From positions 434,001-498,000 of the forward strand of contig CAWKAA010000007.1 in the NCBI GenBank assembly GCA_963847515.1: DNA of 64,000 nucleotides, written 5' to 3'. This DNA comes from QHXW01 sp963847515 (GTDB lineage Bacteria > Acidobacteriota > Terriglobia > Bryobacterales > Bryobacteraceae). A program made the translations under genes and the position numbers. The notes beneath the pieces were generated by a model that saw nothing but the letters and a program-made list of their open reading frames with translations, was not told the origin of the DNA and did no database searches. This document shows positions 19,015-29,093 of this stretch, one piece after another. How positions within the stretch are numbered: position 1 is the stretch's first letter; each line of letters starts with the position of its first letter.

Positions 19015-19643
19015 AAACCGGCCAAAATGTTCGATTTTGCAGCGCTTACGCTGGAAATTAGCGTTCAAACGCTTTGGGCGGTTTATTTAACCATCCTGGA
19101 CTTGTGGCTCGCGGTCCAGATACAAAAATTAACCGGCCAAATCTGTTTGAACCTAAGTCTCAGCGTAAGCGCTTCTGTTCGATGGGCTCCAGCGGATAAA
19201 CCGCGCGGCGATATGCGCGGCTCATGAATCTTGGGACTTCAACGTACCGACGCACACCCTCTTTCATGCGACACCAGGACACCATCAGCCCGGTGCTCAC
19301 CGACACGCTCACGCCGGGCATGAACGGCCCAACAATCGTCGACTGCATCCGCCACAGCGATCCAGCGGCTCTCATTTTTTTCATCTCCGTCAAATTCGAT
19401 TCGCTGCGCGGCGCGACCGCGCGATACGCAAACGTGGTTCAATCGAATCTGACTGTCAGTGTGGGATCAACCTTCTCTTTCGACTGTGCTGGCATCTCGT
19501 TTCAGCCAGGGAGTTGAGGCACCTGAGCGGAACCGGCGGTGTTATTTCACTGCGAAGGAGCGGCGGAATCCTTCGCTACGGCACAGCTTGGCGCTTGAGT
19601 AGCGGTTGCAGCCAACGCTCGACCGCGGGAAGGAGGTATCCTT
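19015..19643. other. Structured intergenic region upstream of metal-efflux operon
   Basis: The motif aaccggccaaa occurs twice (about 19017 and 19131), and agcgcttacgctg near 19041 is inverted near 19163. These repeats suggest recombinase sites or an element end rather than a gene. A 97-residue open frame from 19224 does not look like a real protein to me. The promoter of the metal-efflux operon is expected near the right side, but I cannot point to a convincing metal-regulator box. Confidence 0.4.
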
Positions 19644-20321
19644 TTGCGGGTTCTCGTAATTGACGACGAACGAAAGACTTCCTCATATCTGAAAACTGGT
19701 CTTTCAGAACAAGGCTTTGTCGTCGATATAGCCCGGAACGGAGAGGATGGTCTGCATCTGGCGGCGCACGGCGAGTACGACCTGGTCATCCTCGACGTCA
19801 TGTTGCCGCAGCGCGACGGTTGGTCGGTCCTGGCGAATTTGCGTGGTGACGGAAATCGAACGCCGGTTCTGATGCTGACCGCCCGTGATGATGTCCCGGA
19901 TCGCGTCAAGGGTTTCGAGCTGGGCGCGGACGATTACCTCATCAAGCCATTCGCCTTTTCTGAACTCCTGGCGCGCATGCAGAACCTGCTGCGCCGAGGT
20001 CCGGTGCGGTCGGCCGCAACGCTCTGCGTTGCAGACCTCGAATTTGATTTCGGACGGCAGCGCACTACCCGACGAGGGAGAAAGCTGGACCTGACGCCAA
20101 TGGAGTTCCGTTTGCTATCGCTCCTCGCCCGGCGGGCTGGTGAAGTCCTCAGTCGAACTTATATTGCCGAACAGGTCTGGGACATGAATTTCGACAGTGA
20201 TAGCAACGTCGTCGAAGTTCACATCCGGCGCCTGCGCGCCAAAGTTGACGACCCATTTTCCACCGCTCTGATCCACACGGTCCGCGGAGTCGGTTATGTT
20301 TTGGAGGAACGCCATGGGTGA
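19644..20321 (+). CDS. OmpR/PhoB-family response regulator (CusR/CopR-like)
   Basis: A 225-aa two-component regulator with a receiver domain and a winged-helix DNA-binding domain. The phospho-acceptor is Asp51 (LVILDVMLP), with acidic pocket residues Asp7 and Asp8 and the switch Lys in LIKPFAFSEL. The effector domain carries LDLTPMEFRLLSLL and VVEVHIRRLRAKVD. The start is an unusual TTG, supported by a strong AAGGAGGT site at 19630-19637 six bases upstream. It overlaps the sensor kinase gene and heads an operon of efflux genes, so it most likely switches metal efflux on. Confidence 0.94.
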   Translation: MRVLVIDDERKTSSYLKTGLSEQGFVVDIARNGEDGLHLAAHGEYDLVILDVMLPQRDGWSVLANLRGDGNRTPVLMLTARDDVPDRVKGFELGADDYLIKPFAFSELLARMQNLLRRGPVRSAATLCVADLEFDFGRQRTTRRGRKLDLTPMEFRLLSLLARRAGEVLSRTYIAEQVWDMNFDSDSNVVEVHIRRLRAKVDDPFSTALIHTVRGVGYVLEERHG

Positions 20322-21711
20322 TCGATCCGATCCGAGGAGCTTGGCGGTGCGCCTCTCATGGTGGTACGGGATCTCGAGTTGCTTGCTGATTGCGATTGTC
20401 ACGGGATTCCTCTACCTGGCCCTGCTGCGCAATTTCGACCAGCAGAATGAGCGTTATCTCGCCGAGAAGGTGGCCATCCTGCGTAGCCTGCTCGTACAGT
20501 CGGGGAACCAGGCCGCGACGGTCAAGTGGGAGGTGGAGGAGGAACTGGCGGCGCATCCGTCGATCCGCGTTCTCTCTCGCGTCTTGTCGGGCGACGGAAC
20601 CGTTCTTTATGAAACGACGGGCATGTCCGAAGAACTTCCGGTTGCATTGTTCACGGGGCAAAGCGCGGCTGAAGTCCGATCGATCAAGGGACGCATCTAT
20701 CGAATCTTGCGAGAGAGCGTTCCAGCGAAGGGTAGTCCGCATGCTTTTGAGGTCCAGGCCGCGATCGATGTTGGCTACCAGAAGGATCTTCTCACTCGCT
20801 ATCAGAATCAACTTTGGATTGCCCTCGCCGTCGGTTTTGGGGTCGCGCTTCTGGTTGGCCATCGCATTGCGCACCGCGGAATCGAACCCGTCAAACAGAT
20901 GGCTGGGGCCGTCAAGAGAATTGGGTCGCAGACGCTCAACGAGCGCATTCGACTCGAGAACCCTCCCGCCGAGGTCGCCGCGCTCTCAGAAACATTCAAC
21001 CAGACGCTCGACCGTCTGCAGGACGCATTTGGGCGACTCTCGCAGTTCTCATCCGATATCGCGCATGAATTGCGCACGCCGGTAAACAACATGCGCGGCG
21101 AGTTGGAGGTCGCGCTCGCACGCTCTCGAACCAGCAGCCAGTATCAGGATGCCATTGGATCGGCGCTCGAAGAGTGCCAACGTGTTTCCCGCCTGATCGA
21201 GAGTCTGCTCTTCCTGGCTCGCGCGGAACATCCGGAAACAGCGGTTCATCGCGAGCCACTCCACCTTTGTTTCGAACTTGCCAAGCTTGTGCTGTTCTAC
21301 GAGGCCGCCGCACATGATCGCGGCATTATGCTCGAAGCTCACGTGCCGGAGGATTTGTGCGCCGATCTGGACCGGAATCTTCTCCAAAGGGCTCTTGGCA
21401 ACCTGATGGAAAATGCATTCCGGTACACGCCGCCGGGAGGAAAGGTGACGCTCGACGCGAAGAACAATGACGGGCGGCTTCTCCTAACGGTGGCCGATAC
21501 AGGTCCTGGCATTCCGCCAGTCCACGTGGAACGCATCTTCGACCGATTTTATCGAGTGGACTCGGCGCGATCGGCGGCTCAAGGAGGAACGGGATTGGGG
21601 TTAGCGATCGTGAAAAGCATTGCGCAACTGCACGGCGGCGGAGTCCAGATCGATACGGCTGAGGGGCGCGGCACGTCGATCACGCTGTCCTTCGAGATAA
21701 CGAAAACGTAA
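20314..21711 (+). CDS. Heavy-metal sensor histidine kinase (CusS-like)
   Basis: A 465-aa membrane sensor kinase. TM1 (SSCLLIAIVTGFLYLALL) and TM2 (LWIALAVGFGVALLVGH) flank a periplasmic loop of about 125 residues that should sense the metal. A HAMP linker, a HisKA domain (SDIAHELRTPVNNM) and HATPase boxes follow (NLMENAFRYTPPGG, DTGPGIP, GGTGLGLAIVKS). The chosen ATG at 20314 overlaps the regulator's stop by 8 bases, has GGAGG just upstream and implies translational coupling. It should phosphorylate the adjacent response regulator. Confidence 0.94.
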   Translation: MGDRSDPRSLAVRLSWWYGISSCLLIAIVTGFLYLALLRNFDQQNERYLAEKVAILRSLLVQSGNQAATVKWEVEEELAAHPSIRVLSRVLSGDGTVLYETTGMSEELPVALFTGQSAAEVRSIKGRIYRILRESVPAKGSPHAFEVQAAIDVGYQKDLLTRYQNQLWIALAVGFGVALLVGHRIAHRGIEPVKQMAGAVKRIGSQTLNERIRLENPPAEVAALSETFNQTLDRLQDAFGRLSQFSSDIAHELRTPVNNMRGELEVALARSRTSSQYQDAIGSALEECQRVSRLIESLLFLARAEHPETAVHREPLHLCFELAKLVLFYEAAAHDRGIMLEAHVPEDLCADLDRNLLQRALGNLMENAFRYTPPGGKVTLDAKNNDGRLLLTVADTGPGIPPVHVERIFDRFYRVDSARSAAQGGTGLGLAIVKSIAQLHGGGVQIDTAEGRGTSITLSFEITKT

Positions 21712-21757
21712 TCTTCGCGTCAGGGTGGCGTCAGGATCGGTTGTCTAAGCTCGAAAG

Positions 21758-23176
21758 GTGAGGGAACTCCTCGCCCGAATCTCGATTTCTGTCTTCATCC
21801 TGTGGTTGCCGCTTGAGACCGGATGCGTCCATTACACGGCCCGTCCGCTCAATCCGCCTGGTATAGAGAATCAATACCGCGCCCGAAGTTTGAATGATCC
21901 TGAGCTGGCCGCGTTCGTGCGCCTTCAGCCGGACAAAGGATCGACGAATTGGCCGCCAGCAGTCCTCGATCTTGACAGCCTCACGCTTGTGGCCTATTTC
22001 TACCAACCGGACCTCGAGGTTGCGCGAGCGCGCGCGGCAGCGGCCGAAGCGGCCGTGATCACCGCCCGCCAGCGAGTGAATCCGTCCATCTCGGGCGACG
22101 CCGGATATAGCAAGAACCCGGAGTCTGCAATCACATATGCTGCCACTCCGACATTCACTATTGAGACTGCGGGCAAGCGCGGGTACCGGACAATGCAGGC
22201 GGAAAAGCTCGCCGAAGGGGCTCGCCTCAGCTTTGTGGAAGCGGGCTGGCAAGTGCGCAGCCGGGTACGCGGCGCGGTCCTCGCGTACTTGCTCGCGCAA
22301 CGGCGCCTCGACCTCCTCCGGCGCGAGTCGGGCGTGCGAGAGGATCTCATCGAGATATTTGAAAAGCGCCGTGCGACGGGTGAAGCTGCAACCCCGGATC
22401 TTGACATTGTTCGGGCGGATCTGAGCGCAACCCAAGTGACGATGCGTTTAGCCGAAGGTGAAGTAGCGCAGAGCCTATCCAGCTTGGAAACCGCATGTGG
22501 CTTGCCTCCTTCCTCGCTGGCCGGGATCACCATCACGCTTACGGCCCTCGAAGGCCCACCATCGGAGCAGGAATTACCCATCAGAAAAATACAGCGTGCT
22601 GGACTCCTGCATCGGGCGGATGTGCGTCGCACGCTTACCGAGTATGCGGCGGCGGATGCGCTGCTGCGTCTCGAAATCGCCAACCAATACCCCAATATCA
22701 CGCTCAGTCCTTCCTACGCGTTTCAGGAGGGTTTTGCGGACTACACGCTGGGCATCGGGCTGAGCGCACTGCCCATCCTGCATCGCCAGCAAGGTCCCAT
22801 TGCGGAAGCCGAAGCGCAACGGCGCCAAGTGGAGGCGCAGTTTCGCGCCTTGCAGTCGCGGGCCATCGGTCAAATGGAGGAGGCACTACGCCAATACCGC
22901 GCAGCGCTTTCGGAATGGATGGAGGCTGAGGATAAATTTCTCCACGTCCAGCAAGATCGGGAAGCCGCCGCACGTGCCGCGATGACCGCCGGCGAAGGAG
23001 ACAGGCTGGCGGTGGACGTGGCGCGACTGCTCACGATCGCGGCGGGACGCACGCGGCTGGATGCATTGCAACGGGCCCAAACAGCCTTGGGCGCACTCGA
23101 AGATTCCATGCAGCATTCCTTCGACGGGAAGGACGAACTGCCGGGGCCTGTGCTTTCGAGTCCCGTGTCGAGGTAA
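21758..23176 (+). CDS. TolC/CusC-like outer membrane efflux lipoprotein
   Basis: A 472-aa outer membrane factor with a GTG start. The N-terminus has a signal ending in LETGC, a plausible lipobox. Two long helical repeats with heptad character follow (VARARAAAAEAAVITARQRV; AEAQRRQVEAQFRALQSR), typical of the TolC alpha-barrel. It should form the outer membrane channel of the efflux complex with the adaptor and RND pump encoded immediately downstream. The next gene starts four bases after its stop. Confidence 0.9.
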   Translation: MRELLARISISVFILWLPLETGCVHYTARPLNPPGIENQYRARSLNDPELAAFVRLQPDKGSTNWPPAVLDLDSLTLVAYFYQPDLEVARARAAAAEAAVITARQRVNPSISGDAGYSKNPESAITYAATPTFTIETAGKRGYRTMQAEKLAEGARLSFVEAGWQVRSRVRGAVLAYLLAQRRLDLLRRESGVREDLIEIFEKRRATGEAATPDLDIVRADLSATQVTMRLAEGEVAQSLSSLETACGLPPSSLAGITITLTALEGPPSEQELPIRKIQRAGLLHRADVRRTLTEYAAADALLRLEIANQYPNITLSPSYAFQEGFADYTLGIGLSALPILHRQQGPIAEAEAQRRQVEAQFRALQSRAIGQMEEALRQYRAALSEWMEAEDKFLHVQQDREAAARAAMTAGEGDRLAVDVARLLTIAAGRTRLDALQRAQTALGALEDSMQHSFDGKDELPGPVLSSPVSR

Positions 23177-23180
23177 AACG

Positions 23181-24401
23181 ATGAGCCGGATGTTCACCGC
23201 GTGGCCAGTCCTGCTCTTGGTTCTGGTGAGCTGTCGTGGAAACAAGGCGCTGGACAAGGACGAGGCAGCAAAACCCCCAGCCAAACATACGGAAAAAGCG
23301 TCCGCGGACCAGCCTTCAGTCGAACTCGATGCGGCTGCGCAGCAGCGCGCCGGAATCCGCACGCAAGTATTGCCGATGAAAAATGTCGCACCGGAAATCG
23401 TGGCATACGGACGTCTCCAGGAAGATCCGGCTGGATCGTTTGCGCTACGCGCTCCGATTTCGGGCACTCTTTGGGTTGCTACCGGGCGTGCATGGCCGAA
23501 GATCGGGGAACATCTCAAAGGGGGGAGTATTGTCGGATTGATTGAGCCGCGATTCACACCAAGCGAACGGGTTGGATTTAATACCCAGTTGACGGCGGCC
23601 CGTTCCGAGCTGAGCGCCTCCACTGCGTCTGTGTCCGCTGCCCGCGCGGCGTACGAGCGGGCGCGGCTGCTCAATGCGGACAACAAGAACGTCGCCGACC
23701 GCGTCGTCCAGGAAGCGGAGGCGCACTTGCGCTCGGAAGAGGCGCGGGCGAAGTCCGCCGCCGAGACGGTCCAGGTCCTCGGAGCGTCGCTCACCTCTGC
23801 CGGAGCTTCCGCGGCTCGCACTTTAAATACCGACCGTGATGGCGATGTTACCGAGGTCATGGCACAGCCGGGCGAGTCTATTGAACCCGGCGCCCCAATT
23901 CTGCGAATCGCCCGTTTGGATATTCTGCTTGCGCGGATCGATGTGCCGATAGGTGATTCGGTGGCGCCGAACTTCGTCAGAGCGCGAATCGTTCCGGCCG
24001 GCCACGAAGAACAGCCGCCATTAAATGCCGAGCGCGTAGCTGTCAGCTCGGCCATCGATCCACGGGCGCAAGGCGTTTCTTTACTGTTTCGCCTCCTCGG
24101 GACACGTTTTGGTCTCCGGCCCGGCTTGGCTGTGACAGCTTACCTGCCCGCGGCCGCGGTCGGCCGACCGGGAACTGTGATCCCGCAAGCCGCTGTCATC
24201 CGAACAGGAGGAAAGGCTTACGTCTACGTTCAGAGCGGTCCTTCAAAATTCGAACGCCGGCAGGTTCCACTTGACCAGCCGACCAGCGAAGGCTATATCG
24301 TCACGTCCGGCTTCGCGGCTGGAGATCGCATCGTCATCACTGGCGCACAGAGTGTGCTCTCCGAGGAATTCAAATCCCAGTTGAAAGAAGGCGAGTCATA
24401 A
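23181..24401 (+). CDS. RND efflux periplasmic adaptor (CusB/CzcB-like)
   Basis: A 406-aa membrane fusion protein. The N-terminus is a lipoprotein signal (VLLLVLVSC, Cys at about residue 15). A barrel-sandwich hybrid (GSFALRAPISGTLW; DGDVTEVMAQPGESI) is split by an alpha-hairpin from about 125 to 195, followed by beta-barrel and membrane-proximal domains. The ATG at 23181 was chosen because it follows the upstream stop; a longer reading lies inside that gene. It links the inner-membrane pump to the outer channel. No methionine-rich copper-binding tail is evident. Confidence 0.92.
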   Translation: MSRMFTAWPVLLLVLVSCRGNKALDKDEAAKPPAKHTEKASADQPSVELDAAAQQRAGIRTQVLPMKNVAPEIVAYGRLQEDPAGSFALRAPISGTLWVATGRAWPKIGEHLKGGSIVGLIEPRFTPSERVGFNTQLTAARSELSASTASVSAARAAYERARLLNADNKNVADRVVQEAEAHLRSEEARAKSAAETVQVLGASLTSAGASAARTLNTDRDGDVTEVMAQPGESIEPGAPILRIARLDILLARIDVPIGDSVAPNFVRARIVPAGHEEQPPLNAERVAVSSAIDPRAQGVSLLFRLLGTRFGLRPGLAVTAYLPAAAVGRPGTVIPQAAVIRTGGKAYVYVQSGPSKFERRQVPLDQPTSEGYIVTSGFAAGDRIVITGAQSVLSEEFKSQLKEGES

Positions 24402-24407
24402 GCCTCA

Positions 24408-27400
24408 ATGCTTTCTGCGCTCGTTGGGTTCTCCATTCGGTTCCGAGGCGTTGTCGTCGCGCTGGCATGCGTGGTTATCGCCTATGGCATCTACACCGCG
24501 CAGAGAGCCAAGTATGACGTTTATCCCGAGTTTGCGCCGCCACAAGTCGTGGTTCAAACCGAAGCACCAGGTCTATCGTCGGCCGATGTCGAGATCCTGG
24601 TGACCCGGCCTGTCGAATATGCCTTGAATGGCACCCCCGGCCTGGCTGCCATTCGTTCGCAGTCCATTCAGGGTCTCTCGGTTGTAACGGTTGTCTTTGA
24701 GGACCGAACTGACATCTATCGCGCCCGCCAAATGGTGGGCGAACGCCTGGCCGAGGCTGCGACCCAGATGCCGCAGGGGGTACACAATCCGGCGATGGCT
24801 CCGCTCGTCGGGGCCACAAGTCTGACGCTGATTGTCGGGCTCACCTCAGATCGTGCCTCCTTGATGGACCTGCGGACCTTTGCGGACTGGACTATGCGGG
24901 CGAGACTCTTGGGTGTTCCCGGAGTGGCCCGGATCTCGCTGTTTGGCGGTGAAGTCAAACAATTTCAAATTCAGTTGTTACCGGACCGCATGGCCGCATT
25001 CCACGTCGCCTTCACTGACGTGGTAGCCGCTGCGCGCAATGTAACAGGAGTTCGCGGCGCCGGCTTCATCGAAACCGACACGCAACGAGTAGTGCTGGAA
25101 ACCGAAGGGCAGATGCTTGAGTCCGAAAAACTTGAGAACGCCGTCATCTCAGTGGCGAACGGGCACGCAGTGCGTCTGAGAGATGTTGCGCTGGCGCGAG
25201 CCGGAGCCGAGCCGAAGTTTGGTGACGCAATAATCATGGGCCGGCCCGGTGTTCTGCTGCTTATCAGTGGAGTCTATGGCGCCAACACTATCGAAGTCAC
25301 CCGAAATATCGAAGCAGCGCTCGACGAATTGAAGCCTGGCCTGCAAGGGGCGCAGATCCGTCTGTACCCGGATCTGTTCAGACCGGCAAACTTCATCAAC
25401 ACGGCCGTTCACAATATCGGGCATTCGCTGCTGATCGGGGCCGTTCTCGTGTCAATCGTTCTCCTCTTCTTTCTGTTCAATCTGCGAGTCGCCTTCATCT
25501 CCCTTACCGCTATCCCGTTGTCGCTACTGTCGGCCATCATCATCCTTAACGCCTTCGGAGAGAGTCTGAACACTCTAACTCTCGGGGGCCTTGCGATCGC
25601 GATCGGCGAAGTCGTGGATGATGCCATTATCGATGCGGAAAACATCTTCCGGCGGTTGCGTGAAGCCCCCCGGCCTCTCAGCTCGGGCCAGTTGTTCCAT
25701 CTTGTGCGCGACGCCTCAATCGAGGTCCGTAGTGCGGTCGTCTATGCGACCTTCGTGGTGGTTTTGGTATTTGTGCCGGTACTGACGATGTCCGGTGTGC
25801 AAGGCAGGCTCTTTGCACCGCTTGGCTGGACGTATATTCTGGCAATCGTCGCCTCGCTCCTGATCGCACTGACGGTGACGCCGGCGCTTTCTTATCTGCT
25901 TCTCCCGAGCGCGACCACGAGAGTGCAGGAACCGTCCTATGTACTCAAGTTGAAGTCTGTTTACGGAAGAACACTGCTCTCCATTTCGGCGCACCCGTGG
26001 ATGCTGATTGGAGGAGCGTCATTGTTGTTCGTGGCTGCGCTCGCCGCCCTGCCGTTTCTCGGGGGAGAATTCCTGCCGGAGATGCGCGAAGGGCACTTCA
26101 TTGTGCACACTGCCTCTCTTCCGGGAACCTCCCTCCGCGAGACGACGCGTCTGGGCACGCTCATCACGGGCGATCTGCTGAAGAATCCCAACGTTCGCCT
26201 CGTGGCGCAGCAGGTTGGCCGTGCAGAACAGGGCGACGACACCTGGGGCGTGCACTACAGCGAATTTCATGTCGATTTGAAGCCCATTGAAGATGAGGCT
26301 GCGGAGAAAACCGAACAGGAGATTCGCGAAGCAGTAGCACGGTTCCCCGGCCTGTCGGTTTCTATAAATCCCTTTCTGGCAGAGCGAATGCAAGAGGTCA
26401 TCTCCGGAATGACTGCGGATGTGGTGGTCTCGATCTATGGCGACGATCTCGATATGCTCGATCGCAAGGCCAGGGAGATCGCCGACGCGATAGCTAGGGT
26501 ACCGGGCGCAATCGACGTCCAGATCCCGTCGCCGCCCGGGACTCCGCAGATCGCGATCCGGCTGCGGACGGACCGCCTTCTGGAATTCGGTTTTCAGCCG
26601 GTAGCGGTGCTCGAAGCGGTGCAGGCGGCCTACCAGGGGGCGACTGTCGCGCAAACCTATCAGGGCAATCGAGTATTTGATGTGAATGTCATTCTCGCTC
26701 CCAAGGCCAGGCAGAACCCGGAACAAATCGGCTCTCTCATGCTGCAGAACGCAGATGGAGGACGGGTGCCGCTTCGGACGTTGGCGGAGATCGAGTCGGC
26801 CAGCGGCCGCTACAGCATAGACCATGAGGGCACACGCAGGCGGCAGGTTGTCGTCTCCAATGTCCGCAATCGCGACCTGACTTCCTTCGTGGCTGACGCG
26901 CGTCACTCTATTGGCGAGAAGATCCAATTTCCAACCGGCTATTACCCGGTCTTCACCGGTGCCGCGGAAGCTCGATCCCAAGCCCAGGAGGAAATCCTCA
27001 CGCATTCCCTCGTTGCTGGAGCCGGAATTATCATTCTGCTCTCGATCGCGATGCACAGTTTTCCAAACCTGCTCCTTGTGCTGGTGAACGTACCTTTTGC
27101 TCTCGTGGGCGGAGTTCTCGCCGCAGCTCTCTCGGGGGGAAATATCTCGATTGGATCGCTTGTCGGATTTGTGACGTTGTTCGGCATCACGACGCGGAAC
27201 TCGATCATGATGATTTCGCACTTCGAGCACCTGGTGACACACGAGGGCGAGGCGTGGGGAATGCACGCCGTGGTCCGTGGAGCTTCGGAACGCCTCACCC
27301 CCGTACTGATGACCGCAAGCGTCACAGCTCTCGGCCTTTTGCCGCTGGCATTGGGAACTGGCCAGGCTGGCCGAGAAATCGAAGGTCCGATGGCGATCGT

Positions 27401-27503
27401 GATTCTGGGTGGACTGATCACATCCACAGTACTGAATCTGGTCGTCTTACCGGCGATGGCTCTGAGATTTGCTAAATTTGCTCCGCTCCCAGAGGCCGAG
27501 TAG
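24408..27503 (+). CDS. HME-family RND efflux pump (CusA/CzcA-like)
   Basis: A 1,031-aa inner-membrane proton-driven pump of normal family length. TM1 is near residue 12. Two large periplasmic loops are separated by TM2-TM6, and a second set TM8-TM12 is near the C-terminus. The TM4 motif IAIGEVVDDAIIDAENIFRR carries the acidic residues used for proton relay in the heavy-metal subclass. The start follows the adaptor stop by six bases. Together with the preceding four genes it forms a complete two-component-regulated tripartite system. The metal (Cu/Ag or Co/Zn/Cd) cannot be decided from what I see. Confidence 0.95.
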   Translation: MLSALVGFSIRFRGVVVALACVVIAYGIYTAQRAKYDVYPEFAPPQVVVQTEAPGLSSADVEILVTRPVEYALNGTPGLAAIRSQSIQGLSVVTVVFEDRTDIYRARQMVGERLAEAATQMPQGVHNPAMAPLVGATSLTLIVGLTSDRASLMDLRTFADWTMRARLLGVPGVARISLFGGEVKQFQIQLLPDRMAAFHVAFTDVVAAARNVTGVRGAGFIETDTQRVVLETEGQMLESEKLENAVISVANGHAVRLRDVALARAGAEPKFGDAIIMGRPGVLLLISGVYGANTIEVTRNIEAALDELKPGLQGAQIRLYPDLFRPANFINTAVHNIGHSLLIGAVLVSIVLLFFLFNLRVAFISLTAIPLSLLSAIIILNAFGESLNTLTLGGLAIAIGEVVDDAIIDAENIFRRLREAPRPLSSGQLFHLVRDASIEVRSAVVYATFVVVLVFVPVLTMSGVQGRLFAPLGWTYILAIVASLLIALTVTPALSYLLLPSATTRVQEPSYVLKLKSVYGRTLLSISAHPWMLIGGASLLFVAALAALPFLGGEFLPEMREGHFIVHTASLPGTSLRETTRLGTLITGDLLKNPNVRLVAQQVGRAEQGDDTWGVHYSEFHVDLKPIEDEAAEKTEQEIREAVARFPGLSVSINPFLAERMQEVISGMTADVVVSIYGDDLDMLDRKAREIADAIARVPGAIDVQIPSPPGTPQIAIRLRTDRLLEFGFQPVAVLEAVQAAYQGATVAQTYQGNRVFDVNVILAPKARQNPEQIGSLMLQNADGGRVPLRTLAEIESASGRYSIDHEGTRRRQVVVSNVRNRDLTSFVADARHSIGEKIQFPTGYYPVFTGAAEARSQAQEEILTHSLVAGAGIIILLSIAMHSFPNLLLVLVNVPFALVGGVLAAALSGGNISIGSLVGFVTLFGITTRNSIMMISHFEHLVTHEGEAWGMHAVVRGASERLTPVLMTASVTALGLLPLALGTGQAGREIEGPMAIVILGGLITSTVLNLVVLPAMALRFAKFAPLPEAE

Positions 27504-27531
27504 CGCGTAGCTCCACGATTTGGCGGTGCGG

Positions 27532-27672
27532 AAAGTACTGTGTTTCCCGCGCAACCTTGTCGTCCCTGAACTCCATGATGCTCACGGTGTAGGACGGTTT
27601 GCCGTCATATGTCAGGATGAATTCGGTGATCCAAAGATCACCGCCGCCAATGATTCGTCGGACAGCAAACCG
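27532..27672 (-). pseudogene. SnoaL/NTF2-like protein C-terminal fragment
   Basis: On the minus strand this reads RFAVRRIIGGGDLWITEF, LTYDGKPSYTVSIMEF and DKVARETQYF, which matches the end of a common SnoaL-like (nuclear transport factor 2) family. There is no start codon and the similarity stops after ETQYF, close to the end of the efflux pump gene. It is a remnant of a neighbour gene lost in a rearrangement. Confidence 0.6.
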
Positions 27673-28229
27673 CTTTTTGCTCGGCTGACTAGCGCGTTGG
27701 TTCTGTATGTTGCGTCGATCACGTGAATAAGTTTAAGTTATAAAAAAAGGGAGGCTGGTGCAAAAGAAATTCCCCGAAAAACTCTGCAGGCGGGCAGGAT
27801 TCCGTCGTAGGAGCGTCACGAAAGGTCTTACTGCAAATATTCGGAACCTAAAGTATCTTCGGGACTTAGCCTGCACGTTTCTCCCAGTTCTTCCACCCTT
27901 TTCTCCCACTTTTGTGCTGCCAGCCTTTGGACTATCCCCGCTGTCAAAAACATGCACAAAATCGTGGTAAGACCCCCAAAAATCGAGTCTCAGCGCTCCC
28001 TCCGGATGACCGGACGCAACAGGTAACCGAACGTAATTCCCAAGGCGCACATACTGACTCCTTCAAAGTCATCTAATATGCTTAAAATCAATAATGTAGG
28101 ATCAAGAGCCCATTTTCATAGAGCGCAAGTGCGAAAGGCGCAGCGGTAGTCTGCTGGCCCTTGAGTCGTTGTTGCGGCTGTTCTTCTTTCATGGCCTCGC
28201 CTTTTTTTATAAGTGAAACTTATTCGAGG
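27673..28229. other. Region without a recognisable gene
   Basis: No protein I trust is encoded here. A minus-strand frame around 27845-28050 (LTTILCMFLTAGIVQR, AAQKWEKRVEELG) resembles a small membrane protein but is broken by a stop. Near 28203-28226 the sequence tttttataagtgaaacttat also occurs, with one change, after the ISL3 fragment at 33607, so it may be an element edge. Confidence 0.4.
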
Positions 28230-29093
28230 CAGTACGCATCCTGCTGCTATCAGCAGCAACTTCAGTCCATCTTCATATTGATCGCGCATGGCGGCCACTC
28301 CCGCGCCGCCTGGAATTATGTGCAAAGTCTGCTGCTGCCAAAGCTGCTCCTCGCCGGGTTCCATGTCCGGCACATGGCTGGCCAGCCAGTCATGGAATTC
28401 CACCTTTAGTTCCGCTTCGAGCGACTTGGGGTTAACTCCTGGACGCACTCGTCCGATCAGGTCGAGAAAGTTGCCGTTCGGCCTCTTCAGCCGCGCTGTC
28501 TCACCGTCGATCAATAGTTCTGTCGTTAGCGGTATCCAGAAATCCGGCATACCCCACCCTGCCAGCTTCGCCCCGTAAAAGCCGGGCGCCGCCACGCCGA
28601 TCAGCGTGAACGGATGACCGTTTATCAGGTAGCTGGCGCCGACCATCGAAGGGTCGGAAGCGTACTTCTCCTTCCAGATGCGATAGCTCATTACCGCGAC
28701 GGGTGGCGCGCCCTCCTGATCGTCCGTATCCGTCATCAGCCTGCCGATCCACGCATGCACGCCAAAGGTCCTGAAGAAATTGCCAGACACGAACTGACCA
28801 TTGCGGGTATCCGCCTGCGCGTTGGATCCTGCTCTGCGGACGCCGAGCGGGGCATTCCCGGCCTGTAATGCAGCCAAATCCGTGAACTCGGACGTGTGCG
28901 CGAAAGTTCTTGTATGCCTCCCACGAGAACAGCGAAAAATCTCCGTCATCGCCCTGGGTATATCCACCCCAGTTGCAACAGCGGACTTTATCCCCGATCC
29001 TCCACAACTCGTCTGGCCTTGTCACCGGCAGCGACTTCAGCATTACTTGGTGCACGAGGGTAAAGATCGCCGTCGTCGCACCGATTCCGAGTG

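Noticed and set aside
19224..19517. A 97-codon plus-strand frame before the response regulator
   Set aside because: No ribosome-binding site, no recognisable domain and competing frames of equal length in the same stretch.
22886..24055. A 389-codon minus-strand frame across the channel and adaptor genes
   Set aside because: It spans the boundary of two well-supported genes in antisense and has a low-complexity Ser/Ala/Arg composition.
26019..27266. A 415-codon minus-strand frame inside the RND pump gene
   Set aside because: It is a shadow of the pump coding sequence, His/Arg-rich with no domain.
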